A stretch of 64,000 nt of DNA from DASSJT01 sp963715025 (GCA_963715025.1 CAVQQQ010000002.1:310001-374000), one strand, 5' to 3'; positions 42,880-52,730 are shown, counted from the stretch's first letter. Notes: generated by a model not told the origin, from the letters alone. Numbers and translations: made by a program.

Positions 42880-43370
42880 CACGGCGTCCTCGGCGCTGCG
42901 ATCGAGCTACTGGCTGTGGTTCGAGGACGACGACCGGGCCAGGGCGGTCCTGCGGACGGTGCTCGAGCAGCTCGCCCGGCTTCGGACGTGGCACTAAAAC
43001 CGCAGCGAGCCGCTCGGCTCGAGGGCTCCGGAACATCGCAGAGTCGGTGGCTTGAAGCCGCAGGGTGGAAACGCCTCGGAGCACTGAACAGGCCGCGTTG
43101 GAGAGTTCGCGCATCTTATGAGTCGGTCCGACTGGCCGTGGACTCGCCAGTTGCCCGTCGACCTGCAGGTCGACTCGGACCCGGACACAGCCGTGATGAC
43201 GGCTCGACGTAGCGCCATCGAGCTGGCCGAGGAGCTCGGAGCCCGAGAGGCCGTCGAGGGATCAGGGCGTTCGCGCCAACAACGGCCGTGGCCCTCGAGA
43301 CACTGTTCGCTCGGGCGGACCTGCGGTCGCTGCGTTGGACGCTGGCCTCGAACGCAACTTCAACCACGTG
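42880..43370 (+). pseudogene. Decayed gene of unrecognised family
   Basis: Consecutive pieces in different plus-strand frames read like one helical protein. SSYWLWFEDDDRARAVLRTV and EQLARLRTWH come first, then SRWLEAAGWKRLGALNR, then DSDPDTAVMTARRSAIELAE, then FARADLRSLRWTLASN. At least three frameshifts or stops separate them. I do not recognise the family. The codon pattern and order suggest a real but dead gene. Confidence 0.4.
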
Positions 43371-43561
43371 TGGTCGCACAATGATGCCGTCGCCCGGCAG
43401 TCGCAGTCGTCGCGGTCGCCGTATCCGTCGGACGCCCGGCATCGCCGGCCACTGGTTGAGGCAGTTGGCGACCCAGGATTCATGCCGTGAGGGCAAGCGC
43501 CCACACACGCCGTGGTGGACCCCGCTAGATGCGAGGGGACCTTCGCCCCTTCACCGGCGAA

Positions 43562-44626
43562 CTAGTGTCGCGCGTCTGAGTTTCGTTTACGGGTGGCGTG
43601 GGGCAGGATCTGCTCGGCGGTCTTGGTCCAGATGAACGGATGGCTGCGGTCGTTCCAGCCGTCGATGAACGCCCGTATCGCGGTGACGAGCTCGGCGACG
43701 CTGTCGAAGGACCCGCGACGGATCGCCTGGCGGGTGATGATCCCGAAGAAGACCTCGACCAGGTTGAGCCAGGACCCGGAGGTCGGGGTGAAGTGCAGGG
43801 TGACCCGGGGGTTCTTGGCCAGCCAGGCTTGGATCTCGGCGTGCTTGTGGGTGTGGTAGTTGTCCAGCACCACATGCAGCCGGCGTCGGGGATAGGCCTT
43901 GGCGACCTTCTTGAGGAAGTCGAGGAACTCGGCCTTGCCGTGCCGGTCGTAGCACTGGTCGGTCACTGTGCCGGTCGCGACCTCCAGGGCGGCGAACAAG
44001 GTCGTGGTGCCATTGCGTTTGTAGTCATGGGTGGCCTTCTCCGGCAGACCCGCTCGCAATGGAAGGATCGGCGCGGTCCGGTTCAGCGCCTGGATCTGGG
44101 ACTTCTCGTCCACGCACAGCACGATCGCCTGCTCCGGCGGATCCAGGTACAGGCCGACAACGTCCTTGACCTTGGCCTCCAGCTGCGGATCGGTGGAGAA
44201 CTTGAACGTCCCGCGCCGCCACGGCTGCACGTGGTAGCGGCGCCAGGCCCGGGCCACGGTCGCGTCCCCGATCCCCAGATAGGAGCCGAGCAGCCGCGAG
44301 GACCAGTGCGTCACCGCCAGCCGCTGCGGCGGCGGCTCCAGGGTCGCGGCAATGATCGCCGAGTCCTCGACCTGCTTGGGCCGCCCAGGGCGTGGCTCGT
44401 CGTCCAGGCCAGCCAGCCCGTGCTCGATGAACCGGTCGCGCCACTTGATCACCGTCGGACGTGACACCCCGACCTCACGGGCCGTGCCCGAAGTGCCCCT
44501 CCCGTCCGCGACCGCCAGCACGATCCGAGCCCGCTCCACATGGCTGGCCCGGATCGAACGCGACCGAGACCACGACTCCAGCGCGGCCCGATCCTCACTG
44601 CTGACCTGCAACCCAGATGACGGCAC
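43562..44626 (-). CDS. IS630-family transposase
   Basis: A 354-residue transposase. An N-terminal helix-turn-helix (GTSGTAREVGVSRPTVIKWRDRF) precedes a DDE domain with acidic residues in VLCVDEKSQIQ, VVLDNYHTH and SGSWLNLVEVFFGI. The start is GTG at 44626. The last four sense codons (DARH) are encoded by the element's terminal repeat. The TAG stop is formed by the TA target duplication plus the next flanking base. It appears intact and recently inserted, given perfect ends. Confidence 0.94.
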   Translation of the reverse strand: MPSSGLQVSSEDRAALESWSRSRSIRASHVERARIVLAVADGRGTSGTAREVGVSRPTVIKWRDRFIEHGLAGLDDEPRPGRPKQVEDSAIIAATLEPPPQRLAVTHWSSRLLGSYLGIGDATVARAWRRYHVQPWRRGTFKFSTDPQLEAKVKDVVGLYLDPPEQAIVLCVDEKSQIQALNRTAPILPLRAGLPEKATHDYKRNGTTTLFAALEVATGTVTDQCYDRHGKAEFLDFLKKVAKAYPRRRLHVVLDNYHTHKHAEIQAWLAKNPRVTLHFTPTSGSWLNLVEVFFGIITRQAIRRGSFDSVAELVTAIRAFIDGWNDRSHPFIWTKTAEQILPHATRKRNSDARH

Positions 44627-44677
44627 GCCCCATCATCCCAACCCCACACATGTAAATCAATTAATGACGCGCGACAC
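43565..44677. mobile_element. IS630-family insertion sequence
   Basis: A 1113-bp element bounded by perfect 12-bp terminal inverted repeats, GTGTCGCGCGTC and its complement. It is flanked by TA at 43563-43564 and 44678-44679, the TA target duplication expected of IS630/Tc1-type elements. Because C and G also flank the TAs, the symmetry extends to CTAG on both sides. Confidence 0.92.
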
Positions 44678-44766
44678 TAGCAGGGCTCAGTGTCGGTGTG
44701 AAGGGGCAGCCGCCGAGCATTGCCTCCTCGCTCAGAACGCGTAAGAAACAGCCCAAAGGAGGCCCC

Positions 44767-45309
44767 GTGTCCAGAATCCTCATCCCGTATGGGACAACCG
44801 AAGGGCAGACCGCCAAGATCGCCGAGGTGATCGCCGAGGTCTTGCGTGTCAAGGGCCATGAGGCGGATCTCGTCGACATCAAGAGCCTCGGGGACTCCGT
44901 CCCTGACGGCTATGACGCCGCGATCATCGGGGCCTCGATCCACATGGGCAAGCACGACAAGCACGTGGTGGAGTTCGTCCAGAAGAACCTGGACACCTTG
45001 GCACGGCTGCACTCGGCCTTCTTCTCCGTCAGCCTTGCCGCCTACGGCGACACGCAGGAGGCCGAGGGATATGTCGACCAGTTCGAGGTGGAGACCGGCT
45101 GGCGGCCCGACAAGGTCGCGCTTTTCGGCGGCGCCCTGCTCTACACGCGGTACGGCTTCATCAAGCGGCACATGATGAAAAAGATCGCCCATGACAAGCC
45201 CGGCCACCTCGGGCAGGATCTGTCCCGCGACTACGTCTACACCGAATGGGACGCCGTCAAAAGGTTCGCCGAGCACTTCGCCGACCAGTTGGCGGAAACC
45301 TCGTCATGA
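44767..45309 (+). CDS. Flavodoxin-domain protein, HemG-like
   Basis: A 180-residue flavodoxin. The FMN phosphate-binding loop is YGTTEGQTAKIAEVIAEVL; then GYDAAIIGASIHMGKHDKHVV and LFGGALLYTRYGFIKRHMMKKIA follow. That ending resembles menaquinone-dependent protoporphyrinogen IX dehydrogenase (HemG) and its relatives. The GTG at 44767 has AAAGGAGG four bases upstream. If HemG-like, it duplicates chemistry near the HemY step encoded at 16.2 kb, but as an acquired gene. It could instead be a generic flavodoxin for redox stress. It lies just right of the IS630 element. Confidence 0.78.
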   Translation: MSRILIPYGTTEGQTAKIAEVIAEVLRVKGHEADLVDIKSLGDSVPDGYDAAIIGASIHMGKHDKHVVEFVQKNLDTLARLHSAFFSVSLAAYGDTQEAEGYVDQFEVETGWRPDKVALFGGALLYTRYGFIKRHMMKKIAHDKPGHLGQDLSRDYVYTEWDAVKRFAEHFADQLAETSS

Positions 45310-46025
45310 CGCCGCGGGCTCATGGACGACGACCGCGGTCAAACGCGACACCGCGCGACCCAGCCGGGGCCTGCGGGCGGCGGTGAGTTCGAGGCGCGCG
45401 TTGCCAACGTACGTCCAGTGGCGGACGTAGACGACCGAACCGCGGGAGACCCGCGCTCAAGGCGCTGGACCAGGCCGGCACCCCAGGCCGCGTCCGCACC
45501 GGGCCGAAAGCCCATCAGGACGGGCGTGCCCCAGACGGCGGCCGTGGCCAGAGCGTCTGCAGGACGGCGCGCCAGTTGGAGCACCACGGGCGTACTCGTC
45601 AGCAATACCGTCCTCGATGGAGCGCGGACCATGCGCACCAGGGTGCGACCAGGGCAGCGCACGCCGTCGCGAGGCGTATCCAAGTGGAGCTACGCCGGGG
45701 CCACATGTCAAAGACTGCTTGGCGGCAGTGCAGCAGGCCCGTCCTGGGTGTGACGCCTTGCCATGCAAGTTTCGACCGTGCACCCTGCTAGGCGCGGAAT
45801 GAGGCTGTCGCACGGTGGTGACCGTTGGTTGCGTTGCGTGCCTGAACCACAGTGCCGCCCGACACCAAACGTCCGCGACGCAGGCGTTATGAGGGGAGTT
45901 ACTCCAGACTTGGCATGGACCAAGAGTTGGCAGTCTCGGTCGTCCAACATGTCCGTCAGGAAGCGGGCGAAGCCCCTGCGGAGAGCGGGGGCTTCGTCGT
46001 GATGGAGAACCGCTGGATCGTTCGA
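45310..46025. other. 716 bases with no recognised gene
   Basis: No frame has both a start signal and a recognisable protein. A minus-strand frame at 45339-45683 is open and rich in Ala/Arg/Thr, but it mirrors an equally open plus-strand frame, so neither can be trusted. It probably contains decayed sequence. A GCGGGGGCTTCGTC segment with complementary pieces near 45975-45996 may form the terminator of the flanking genes. Confidence 0.35.
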
Positions 46026-46373
46026 TCAGACGATCAGAACGACTGCAGCGACCACCGCTCCGGCCAGGGCGAGCGCGCTGAGCACGAAGCTCGTGATGGC
46101 GGAGGCGGTCCACTGTCCGGACCGGTCACGAAGGCTGGTGCCCAGCAGTCCGAGGCCAACGGCGAGCAGTACGCCGCCGGCGATGAAGCTGCCGAGGTAC
46201 CAGGCCGCGCTCAGGCCGGCGATCACCCAGCTGCTCGGTGCGAAGTAGGTGTATGCACCGAACGCTGCGACGATGGCGCCGAGGATCATGAGCGTGTAGT
46301 CGACGGTACGGTTACGGAACAGCCGCGGAAGGTGTTCCACGGAGGTCTGTTCCCTCATCTGGATCTGTGTCAT
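46026..46373 (-). CDS. Small membrane protein of unknown function
   Basis: A 115-residue protein. A soluble N-terminus with LPRLFRNRTVDYTLMILGA is followed by three or four hydrophobic helices, including AAWYLGSFIAGGVLLAVGLG. The sequence resembles a recurrent actinobacterial hypothetical, but I cannot name a family. The ATG at 46373 is preceded by a purine-rich GGGAGGGGAGAG tract that acts as ribosome binding site. It looks intact and expressed. Confidence 0.65.
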   Translation of the reverse strand: MTQIQMREQTSVEHLPRLFRNRTVDYTLMILGAIVAAFGAYTYFAPSSWVIAGLSAAWYLGSFIAGGVLLAVGLGLLGTSLRDRSGQWTASAITSFVLSALALAGAVVAAVVLIV

Positions 46374-47006
46374 CTCTCTCCCCTCCTTCCCATTCCTCCA
46401 CTTTCCAGCGTGCGCGCTGTTGGCGCGGCGGGCCAGTGCCGTTGGTCCCTCTCCTGGCGACAGCATGGGCGGCGCTCCGCGGTATGACGCACCTCGCAGC
46501 GCGGTTCAAGCATGTGCGGACATCGAGGCATGCGGCGGACGAAAACGAATGGCATGGTGACCCTGTCAGGACAGACCCAGGCAACCCCCTGGTGGTTTCT
46601 CGGAATGCCAGGAGTCGTCACGCGGAATAACACGCACCTTCGCTGGTCCTCGAACGATCGGAATCGGCATTTGAATGCGTGACGGGGTGTCGGTCCCGCT
46701 CACGCGTGTGTCTAGAGCCCCTGCGCGGGGCTCATTCGACCATCCGCCAGTGGCCGAACGGGTCCCGGAAAACCGCCAACCGATCGTGCGAAAGGCGTCC
46801 ACGGCGGGCGGCGGATGCCTGACACGTGGGCCACGCCGACATTCTGAGCCTCACCGCGCGAGTACCCGAGCACGCGCGATTACGGCACGCTCACAGCGGC
46901 GAGGTAGGGCGTTCCTGGGCGACGTCGCCCGCTCTTAGTTCAGTCCTCATCGCGGGCAGTGTCGTTCACGCGATCCATTTCGGCCCGCCAGCCGAGCGCA
47001 GGGCGC
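46374..47006. other. Gap holding a VOC-family gene remnant
   Basis: No intact gene is supported. On the minus strand at 46732-46782 the frame RLAVFRDPFGHWRMVE followed by TGA is the typical C-terminus of a glyoxalase/VOC-family protein. The rest of that gene is not recognisable. The remaining sequence shows nothing I can identify. Confidence 0.4.
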
Positions 47007-47183
47007 TCAGCCTTGCGTCAGGGGTCGCTTGAGCAGAGCGATCGGATGGACAAACCGGACTCCGGCTCCCCATGTCGACACCATCCCGACAACTTCCCAT
47101 CCTTCGGCCCCGAGTCTGTTCAGCTCGCCAATGTCCTTCTCGACCTTGGTGAGATCCGCGACCTTATACTCCCAACGTTCCAT
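47007..47183 (-). CDS. DUF4177-like small protein
   Basis: A 58-residue protein beginning MERWEYKVADLTKVEKDIGE, then LNRLGAEGWEVVGMVSTWG. That is the full DUF4177 core: a W-E-Y-K strand and the L-N-x-L-G-x-E-G-W-E motif. The ATG at 47183 has GGAAGGGAG upstream. The family is small, widespread and of unknown function. Intact. Confidence 0.8.
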   Translation of the reverse strand: MERWEYKVADLTKVEKDIGELNRLGAEGWEVVGMVSTWGAGVRFVHPIALLKRPLTQG

Positions 47184-47539
47184 CTCGTCTCCCTTCCGTA
47201 GGTCCAGAGTCGCGCGAGAGGTATCGCCTGCCAAGAGCCGCCCCGCCCGCCATCTGATTGGTCGCGGACTCGTCGTCGCACGGGTACACGCGCCGTGCAC
47301 GAGCTCGTGCGAGATCGAACATCCCAAGCGGCACGCGGCTGGAAAGACGCAGTCGGGACGATGCCGGATTCCCCGGCGAGGATGGCCGCGCCATTAACGA
47401 CATTGCCGAAGTCTGCGAAATCCGAGGTCAGCGGCACCCGCAGGGGCTCCATCAAGCGCCGAGAGGGAGCCTCACGGGCGAGTGTCATCTGGTGGTCCGG
47501 AAGAGAGGAGCAGCAAGGCCGCACATGTGACCACCACTG
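47184..47539. other. Gap with no recognised gene
   Basis: About 356 bases upstream of the DUF4177 gene and before the WS/DGAT remnant. Open frames exist on both strands but none has family character or a good start signal. It is likely the decayed 5' part of the acyltransferase gene to the right. Confidence 0.3.
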
Positions 47540-47765
47540 TCCTCTCGGCGCTGTCTGGCAGTGCCAGTTATGTGACGACGCGGGCGCGCAACGGGTGGGC
47601 ACTTGCCCGGCTCGGCAGGGCGCCGTCGCTGTCGTGGAACCGACCCATCGGCCAGCGGCAAAGGGTGATGCTCCTGCGCGCCGACCTCGGTTCGGTCAAG
47701 GCGGCCGCGCACACTCATGGCGCGAAGGTCAATGATGTGGTGCTCGCCGCGGTTGGAGGAGGTGC
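47540..47765 (+). pseudogene. Wax ester synthase/diacylglycerol acyltransferase fragment
   Basis: The frame reads LSWNRPIGQRQRVMLLRADL then GSVKAAAHTHGAKVNDVVLA and AVGGG. This matches the middle of WS/DGAT O-acyltransferases, where N-R-P-I-G and H-G-A-K-V-N-D-V-V-L are conserved. The catalytic HHxxxDG region and both ends are absent, and the frame runs into unrelated sequence. It is a fragment of a lipid-storage gene. Confidence 0.65.
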
Positions 47766-47878
47766 GTGCTGCTTCGCCTGCGGATTGGCGTTCCTCAGCC
47801 AAGGCCCAATTCATGCCGAGCTTCGAGGATGATGACATTCGCGAGGTAAGCGATGAGCAGCGAAGGTGTCGAAATGCC

Positions 47879-48484
47879 ATGGGTCCTCGACTGAGTATCG
47901 GCAAGGCGCTGGCGGTCATGGTGGTCGCAACCGGTTGCACCGGCCGAGCCCCCGATCAGACGGTCGAGGGTTCACCCACGCCACGTTCAGCGGCTACCTC
48001 GAAGCCGACCGCCTTCGGCGTTCGGAACGTCTCATTGGGTTGTTCAGATTCGATAGGCGTGCGACCTGGCGAGACCATTGATGAGGTCCCGTTTCGTGGA
48101 CTTGCGACGACGGACACGGAACCGCCGTTGGCCCAGGACGTGCTGGGCTTCGAGCTGCCTTCCGGCATGCACTGGTACTTCAGAAAGAACCCGCTGTCTA
48201 TGCGCAAGGGCGCTGTCGATTTCACGTTGTCGGTATCGGGTTCCTCACAGGCGCTCGCCTGGGTTCCAGCGGGCGTCTGGACAACCCAGGGAAAGGGGCC
48301 CGACTTGACGACGTGGGCCGCGTCGTCGCTGACGCTGCACAGCTGCCCGGACCGGGCTGCATCGTTCCTCGGCGGCATCTTGGCGGAGGACCTGCACACC
48401 TGCCTGCAACTGACCATGCGCCAGGCGGGGCACCCCGAACAAACCGTTCATCAACGCCTCGACGGTTCATCCTGTACCGAATAG
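47879..48484 (+). CDS. Putative lipoprotein of unknown function
   Basis: A 201-residue exported protein. The N-terminus GPRLSIGKALAVMVVATGC has a basic-hydrophobic signal and a lipobox ending in Cys20, followed by a Ser/Thr/Pro linker. The mature part has a GVRPGETIDEVPFRG segment and four further cysteines that could pair. No family recognised. The ATG at 47879 is supported by the signal peptide; GAAGG lies upstream at a longish distance. The frame is open further 5', but that part is the tail of the WS/DGAT remnant in another frame. Confidence 0.55.
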   Translation: MGPRLSIGKALAVMVVATGCTGRAPDQTVEGSPTPRSAATSKPTAFGVRNVSLGCSDSIGVRPGETIDEVPFRGLATTDTEPPLAQDVLGFELPSGMHWYFRKNPLSMRKGAVDFTLSVSGSSQALAWVPAGVWTTQGKGPDLTTWAASSLTLHSCPDRAASFLGGILAEDLHTCLQLTMRQAGHPEQTVHQRLDGSSCTE

Positions 48485-48922
48485 TGCATCGTCGTCCGCG
48501 CATCGTCGTCGTTGCCGCTCATGTGGCATGCCCTCCACGCAGACGCACCCTCCGGAGCGACCGGCACGAACACCCGCTACTATGCCGCGATCCGTGCGTT
48601 CCGGACATCGCGCATCAGGTGGCATAGATCTGCCGCGCATCACTGACACAGGACAATGGGAGGCGGCGCAAACTTTGAGATGCCACCGTGCCTCGGTTCG
48701 GAGCGGGGGGCACGGTGGCGCATCGAGACGCCTACCCACGCGGCGACGCACGGCACATCCGGCCCGGACGGTGCACAGTTCGGGTCGAATCCACCCAAAC
48801 CGGCCTGATGAGGGGCGAAAGGGGGTAGCGTCGCCCGAATCACCCCCCAGCGCCTGCCCGATCCCCTGCAAGGGCGGGCGCTGTCATGCGCCCCGGGTCG
48901 GGCGCTCACAGATCGCCCTCGA
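48485..48922. other. 438 bases with no recognised gene
   Basis: I see no supported coding region. Several long open frames overlap on both strands, as expected from high GC, but none has a start signal or family resemblance. Confidence 0.35.
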
Positions 48923-50110
48923 TCACGGTAATGCCGTGCTGATCGGCCAAGCCTGCACCCAGGGTCGCGACTGCGGTCTCCGATAGGAGATCCGAACACC
49001 GCCGTCCCGTGTCACCTGGCCCATCTCAGGGATGCCGAAGACGTGGCCGACCTCGTCGACGAGCCGAGCGGCAACGCTGACCATCTCGGGGCCCGGCCCA
49101 GCCAGGTCGTCGAGCGAGGCGACAGTCTCGGCGGCGTCAACATGCTCCGTCATCGCCACCTTGCTGCGGCTGTCGCCATGAGGCCAGAAGCGCGCATGGC
49201 CGATCTCCACTGGCAGCACGCCGCTTGGCAAGAGGTGAGCGCGAACGACGGCATTCCCCCCGGCTGCCGCCCGGTCCCGGGCGTGCAAGGCGAGACGATG
49301 CAGCCCGGTCAGGACCGCGACGACGATCGCTTCGTCGTCCACTAGCTGATGATGAACGTCGCTTGCCTCGGCGCTCGACTCCGACCTGTCTCGCGAAAGG
49401 TCGGGCAGCACGAGGGACTACGCTCCAGAGCCGTCCGAGAGGTATTCCGCAGATGCCCAGGAGGCTTTCAACTCAGGGGGATTGGCACCGTCGGCCAGCA
49501 GACGCCGCCGCCCCACGCTGGCCTGGTGAAAGGTGGACACGTATCCCCTGAGGATCTCCTGGGTGGGGTGCCCAACGGTCCGCTCGTGGAACTCCTGCTG
49601 GACGGCGTGGGTGATGTCGAGGTAGCCCGGGAGGTCTGGGACGAGCGATACGAGCAGCCAGGGCCATCTACTCCTGTCGAGACGCTCTGCGGCCTCCCGC
49701 TCGACGAGCTCGATGCGCCGCGCCTGCGCCTCGACGCCTGCGAACCTGTCGCGGTATGCCGCGGCGATCTCCGGCTCTGATAGATAGCGGGTGGTCGCCC
49801 CGTTTCGCTTGGGGTAGCGGAACCCGTCGTTGACGATGACCGCGTGCGGGGCCAGTGGGCTTCGTGGGACGGCAACCACGTAGAAGCCGGTCGGCTCCCG
49901 CTGGGAGCCATCGCCCGTGTCGGGCTGAGAGTCTTCGGTGGCCGATTTGTTGGGAGCTTCGGGCCCCTCGCAGGGCACCTGCAGGATGTCGAGTGAAGGC
50001 ATAGGAGAGACGGCGGCAGCAACGATCTGGCGCATGCGCCCTCTCCGCATCGCTCAGGCGGACTCCGTCGGCCGCCTTGGCACGGGCCTGGTCATCCTCG
50101 GCGACCCCCG
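48923..50110 (-). pseudogene. AlbA_2/Schlafen-type ATP-binding protein, 5' truncated with in-frame stop
   Basis: The main frame contains GFYVVAVPRSPLAPHAVIVN, then DGFRYPKRNGATTRYLSEPE and IAAAYRDRF, the C-terminal half of an AlbA_2 (divergent AAA_4) domain. It continues to YLSDGSGA, where a TAG stands at 49418-49420. After the TAG the same frame goes on with VDDEAIVVAVLTGLHRLALH, GLPVEIGHARFW-like sequence and VTRDGGVRISY, which reads as the normal continuation. Upstream, at about 50030, a frameshift links to DGVRLSDAER. The true N-terminus is missing where it meets the F420-reductase-like gene. So the gene has at least three lesions. Confidence 0.6.
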
Positions 50111-50793
50111 CGCTGTGAGCGCTCCGCCTGCGCCGCACGCTGCGCCACCTCGACAGGACCCACTCGGCGCGCGCCGGCTGTCCAGTCGCTCTCGTCGGCG
50201 GCATACATCATTCCGTATGCCGGCGTGCCGGGCTGAGTGCGCCAGCCCTCGGAGAGCCGGCCCAGGTCGACGGTGTCATAGCCGATCTCGTCCAACAGCC
50301 TGGTGACACGCTGCTTGGCGTCGGCGTCGTCCCCGGCGATGGCGAGCGCGCTTCGATCGTCGGAGCCGGACGGGCGGCCCAGCTCGCCGAGGTGCTGGTA
50401 GAAGATGTTGTTGAAGCCCTTGACGACATGCGACGTCGGCAGGTGCGCCTGGAGCAGCTCGGACGACGTGGTGGTCCCGGTGTCGAGGACGGTGATGTGG
50501 CCGTCGCGCTGCGGGTAGTAGTTCATGGTGTCGATGACGACCTTGGCCGCCAGGTCCTCGACCGGCACGTCGCGGTAGCTCTCGAGTGGGATCGTGACGA
50601 CAACAACGTCACCGGCGCGCGCGGCCTCCGCTGTGGTTGCTGCCCGCGCCCGGTCGCCGAGCTCGCCGACGAGGTGGGCGAGCGTCTCGGGGCCACGGCT
50701 GTTGCTCATGACGACGCCGTGTCCTGCGTCCACCGCCAGCCGGGCGACGGTGCTGCCGATGTGTCCGCTTCCGATGAATCCCCAGGTCGTCAT
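50092..50793 (-). CDS. NADPH-dependent F420 reductase-like protein
   Basis: A 233-residue Rossmann protein. MTTWGFIGSGHIGSTVARLA is the NADP-binding glycine motif; VVVVTIPLESYRDVP and VVIDTMNYYPQRDG follow, then KGFNNIFYQHL and GRPSGSDDRSALAIAGDD. This is the F420-oxidoreductase/NADP family, which includes true NADPH:F420 reductases and related proteins of unknown substrate. The ATG at 50793 is the first fitting start. Its 3' end runs into the truncated AlbA_2 gene. Other F420-type genes in the window make F420 involvement plausible but not proven. Confidence 0.8.
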   Translation of the reverse strand: MTTWGFIGSGHIGSTVARLAVDAGHGVVMSNSRGPETLAHLVGELGDRARAATTAEAARAGDVVVVTIPLESYRDVPVEDLAAKVVIDTMNYYPQRDGHITVLDTGTTTSSELLQAHLPTSHVVKGFNNIFYQHLGELGRPSGSDDRSALAIAGDDADAKQRVTRLLDEIGYDTVDLGRLSEGWRTQPGTPAYGMMYAADESDWTAGARRVGPVEVAQRAAQAERSQRGGRRG

Positions 50794-50984
50794 GCGGGTT
50801 CCAACCCGATGCCGGCCGCAGCCATTCCTGCCGGTTGACCACCAGCGGGCTGATGAGCAGTCCGGACTCCACGGCAACCAGCACCCATCGGGTCACCACG
50901 CCCCCTGTCCTGACGCTCAGGTCAATGGTTTCATCATCTGGGTAACGACCTCCCTGGAATCGGGAGCCGACATGAGGAGCGCGT

Positions 50985-52252
50985 ATGCCGGCCAGACAGG
51001 CGAGCACCCGCCTCTCCTGGCAGTCGGCCGCGGCGTTCCGACGCCACTTCTGGAAGCCGCCCAGGGCACACGGCGACGTCATCGAGGGACGCGAGGTCAG
51101 TTTCCTCGAGCTCTTCTATGACCTCGTGTACGTCGTCGTCGTCTCCCAGGCGGCCCGCCAGCTCGCGGGTGACGTGACGTGGGTGGGGGTGGGCCGGTTC
51201 GCCGTCGTGTTCGGGCTGATCTGGCTCGCCTGGATCAACGGGGCCGTCTACCACGACCTCCACGGCCGGGCCGAGGGGCGGACTCGTACCTACGTCTTCC
51301 TCCAGATGGGCATCCTCGCGCTCCTCGCAGTGTTCACCGGCGAGGCGACTGCGGGCGACGGCCCGGCCTTCGCCGTCGTCTACAGCGTGTTCCTGTTTCT
51401 CCTCGGCTGGCTGTGGTACTCCGTGCGCCTCCGGGACGACCCGGCGTTCCGTCCTTCGACGACGCCATACATCGCCGGCGTCCTTGTCTCGGCCACTGTC
51501 GTCGGGGCGCAGCGCGCTCCTGCCCGACGGCGCGCGCTTGGCCGCGTGGGCGCTCGTCGTCGTCGGGTGGCTCGCCGGCATCATCCTCTTGGACTGGCGG
51601 AGCGGGGCGACTAGGGACACCAGCACCAACGCGAGCGCGTCGATGATCGAGCGGTTCGACCTGTTCACCATCATCGTGCTTGGCGAGGTGGTCGTCGGGG
51701 TCGTGAACGGAATCGCGGATGCCGGCCGCATCGCCGATCGCCGTCGTCACCGGCATCCTGGGGCTGGGGATCGGGTTCGCGTACTGGTGGAGCTACTTCG
51801 ACCTGGTGGGCGCTCGCCGGGTGCGATCCGAGCGGGGAGCATTGTCGCGGTGGCTCGTCGGCCACCTCCCGGTGACGATGACGATCGCCGCGACCGGTGC
51901 GGTCATGGTCAGCATGGTCGAGCATGCGTCGAGGGGCAACGCTCCGCGTCCCGCCCCCATGGTGCTGTCGCTGTCGGTGGCAGTCGGCGTCCTGGCCCTG
52001 GTCCTCATCGCGACATCGCTTGCCGACTGGCGGGACCTGGCACCGGTCTACCGCTCGGTGTCGGTGGCGCTGGCCGGGGCGGCCCTGGTCGCCCTCCTCC
52101 TCGGCTGGCTCGCCCCGCCGCCATGGCTACACATCCTCTTGCTGACGCTCTTGCTCGGCGCCGTCTGGCTCTTCGGCATACTCACCTGGTTCTCCTTCAC
52201 CCACCCCGATGAGGCGCCCCCGGCCGAGGCAGGCCTCGGCATACCGCAGTAG
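50985..52252 (+). pseudogene. ltrA: Low temperature requirement protein A (LtrA) with two frameshifts
   Basis: Three consecutive plus-strand frames give one LtrA-family membrane protein. The first has VSFLELFYDLVYVVVVSQAA, then VFGLIWLAWINGAVYHDL. A shift near 51,500 leads to RLAAWALVVVGWLAGIILLD and MIERFDLFTIIVLGEVVVGV. A second shift near 51,715 leads to VVTGILGLGIGFAYWWSYFD and the remaining helices to the TAG at 52250-52252. The full length fits LtrA. With two indels it is probably inactive, unless both are sequencing errors. Confidence 0.82.
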
Positions 52253-52730
52253 GCAGGTCGTGGGCCGTCCCGAAGAACCAGCCCACCCCACGGGCCCGCC
52301 GCGAGCTGAAGACGACCAGAGTGTCGGTTACCGGCATGCAGCTTCCCACATGGGCACCTGCTGCGTGCGATCCGTGTGCGATATCCCTTGGTCACCAGGC
52401 CAACTCGCTCCTCCCCTCCAGTCGCCCTGACCCTGGCCAGAGCCGACTCGACGAGCTGGCCTTGGGGTGCCGGAGCCGGCGTACTCATAGTGGTCGGCTG
52501 CGCCGGATCCGCCTGATCGCAGTCGGAGCGCTCGGGGCAATCGGTCCTTGGCTGGCCAGCCCCTGGGCGATTGGCATCGCGGCTGCCATCGCCGCCATTT
52601 CGCTGGTCTTGGCGCGCCGCACCCGTTCGGGCCACATCGACGAGGGCTGCGTGCTCCCTCCGGTCGGCCACCGATGTCAACCTCGGCGTCAACACGCGGG
52701 ACCGGCCAGGCACGGACCGCTGACGTTGGT
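52253..52730. other. Gap with a lone hydrophobic segment
   Basis: No gene can be supported. A plus-strand frame at about 52,515-52,620 reads AVGALGAIGPWLASPWAIGI and further into a helix-like stretch ending LVLARRTRS. It looks like the end of a small membrane protein but has no start. The rest shows nothing recognisable. Confidence 0.3.

Noticed and set aside
42862..43212. Intact plus-strand gene at 42.9-43.2 kb
   Set aside because: The protein-like segments are spread over three frames; the single open frame does not contain them all.
45322..45753. A gene between the flavodoxin and the small membrane protein
   Set aside because: Open on both strands with no start signal and no family resemblance.
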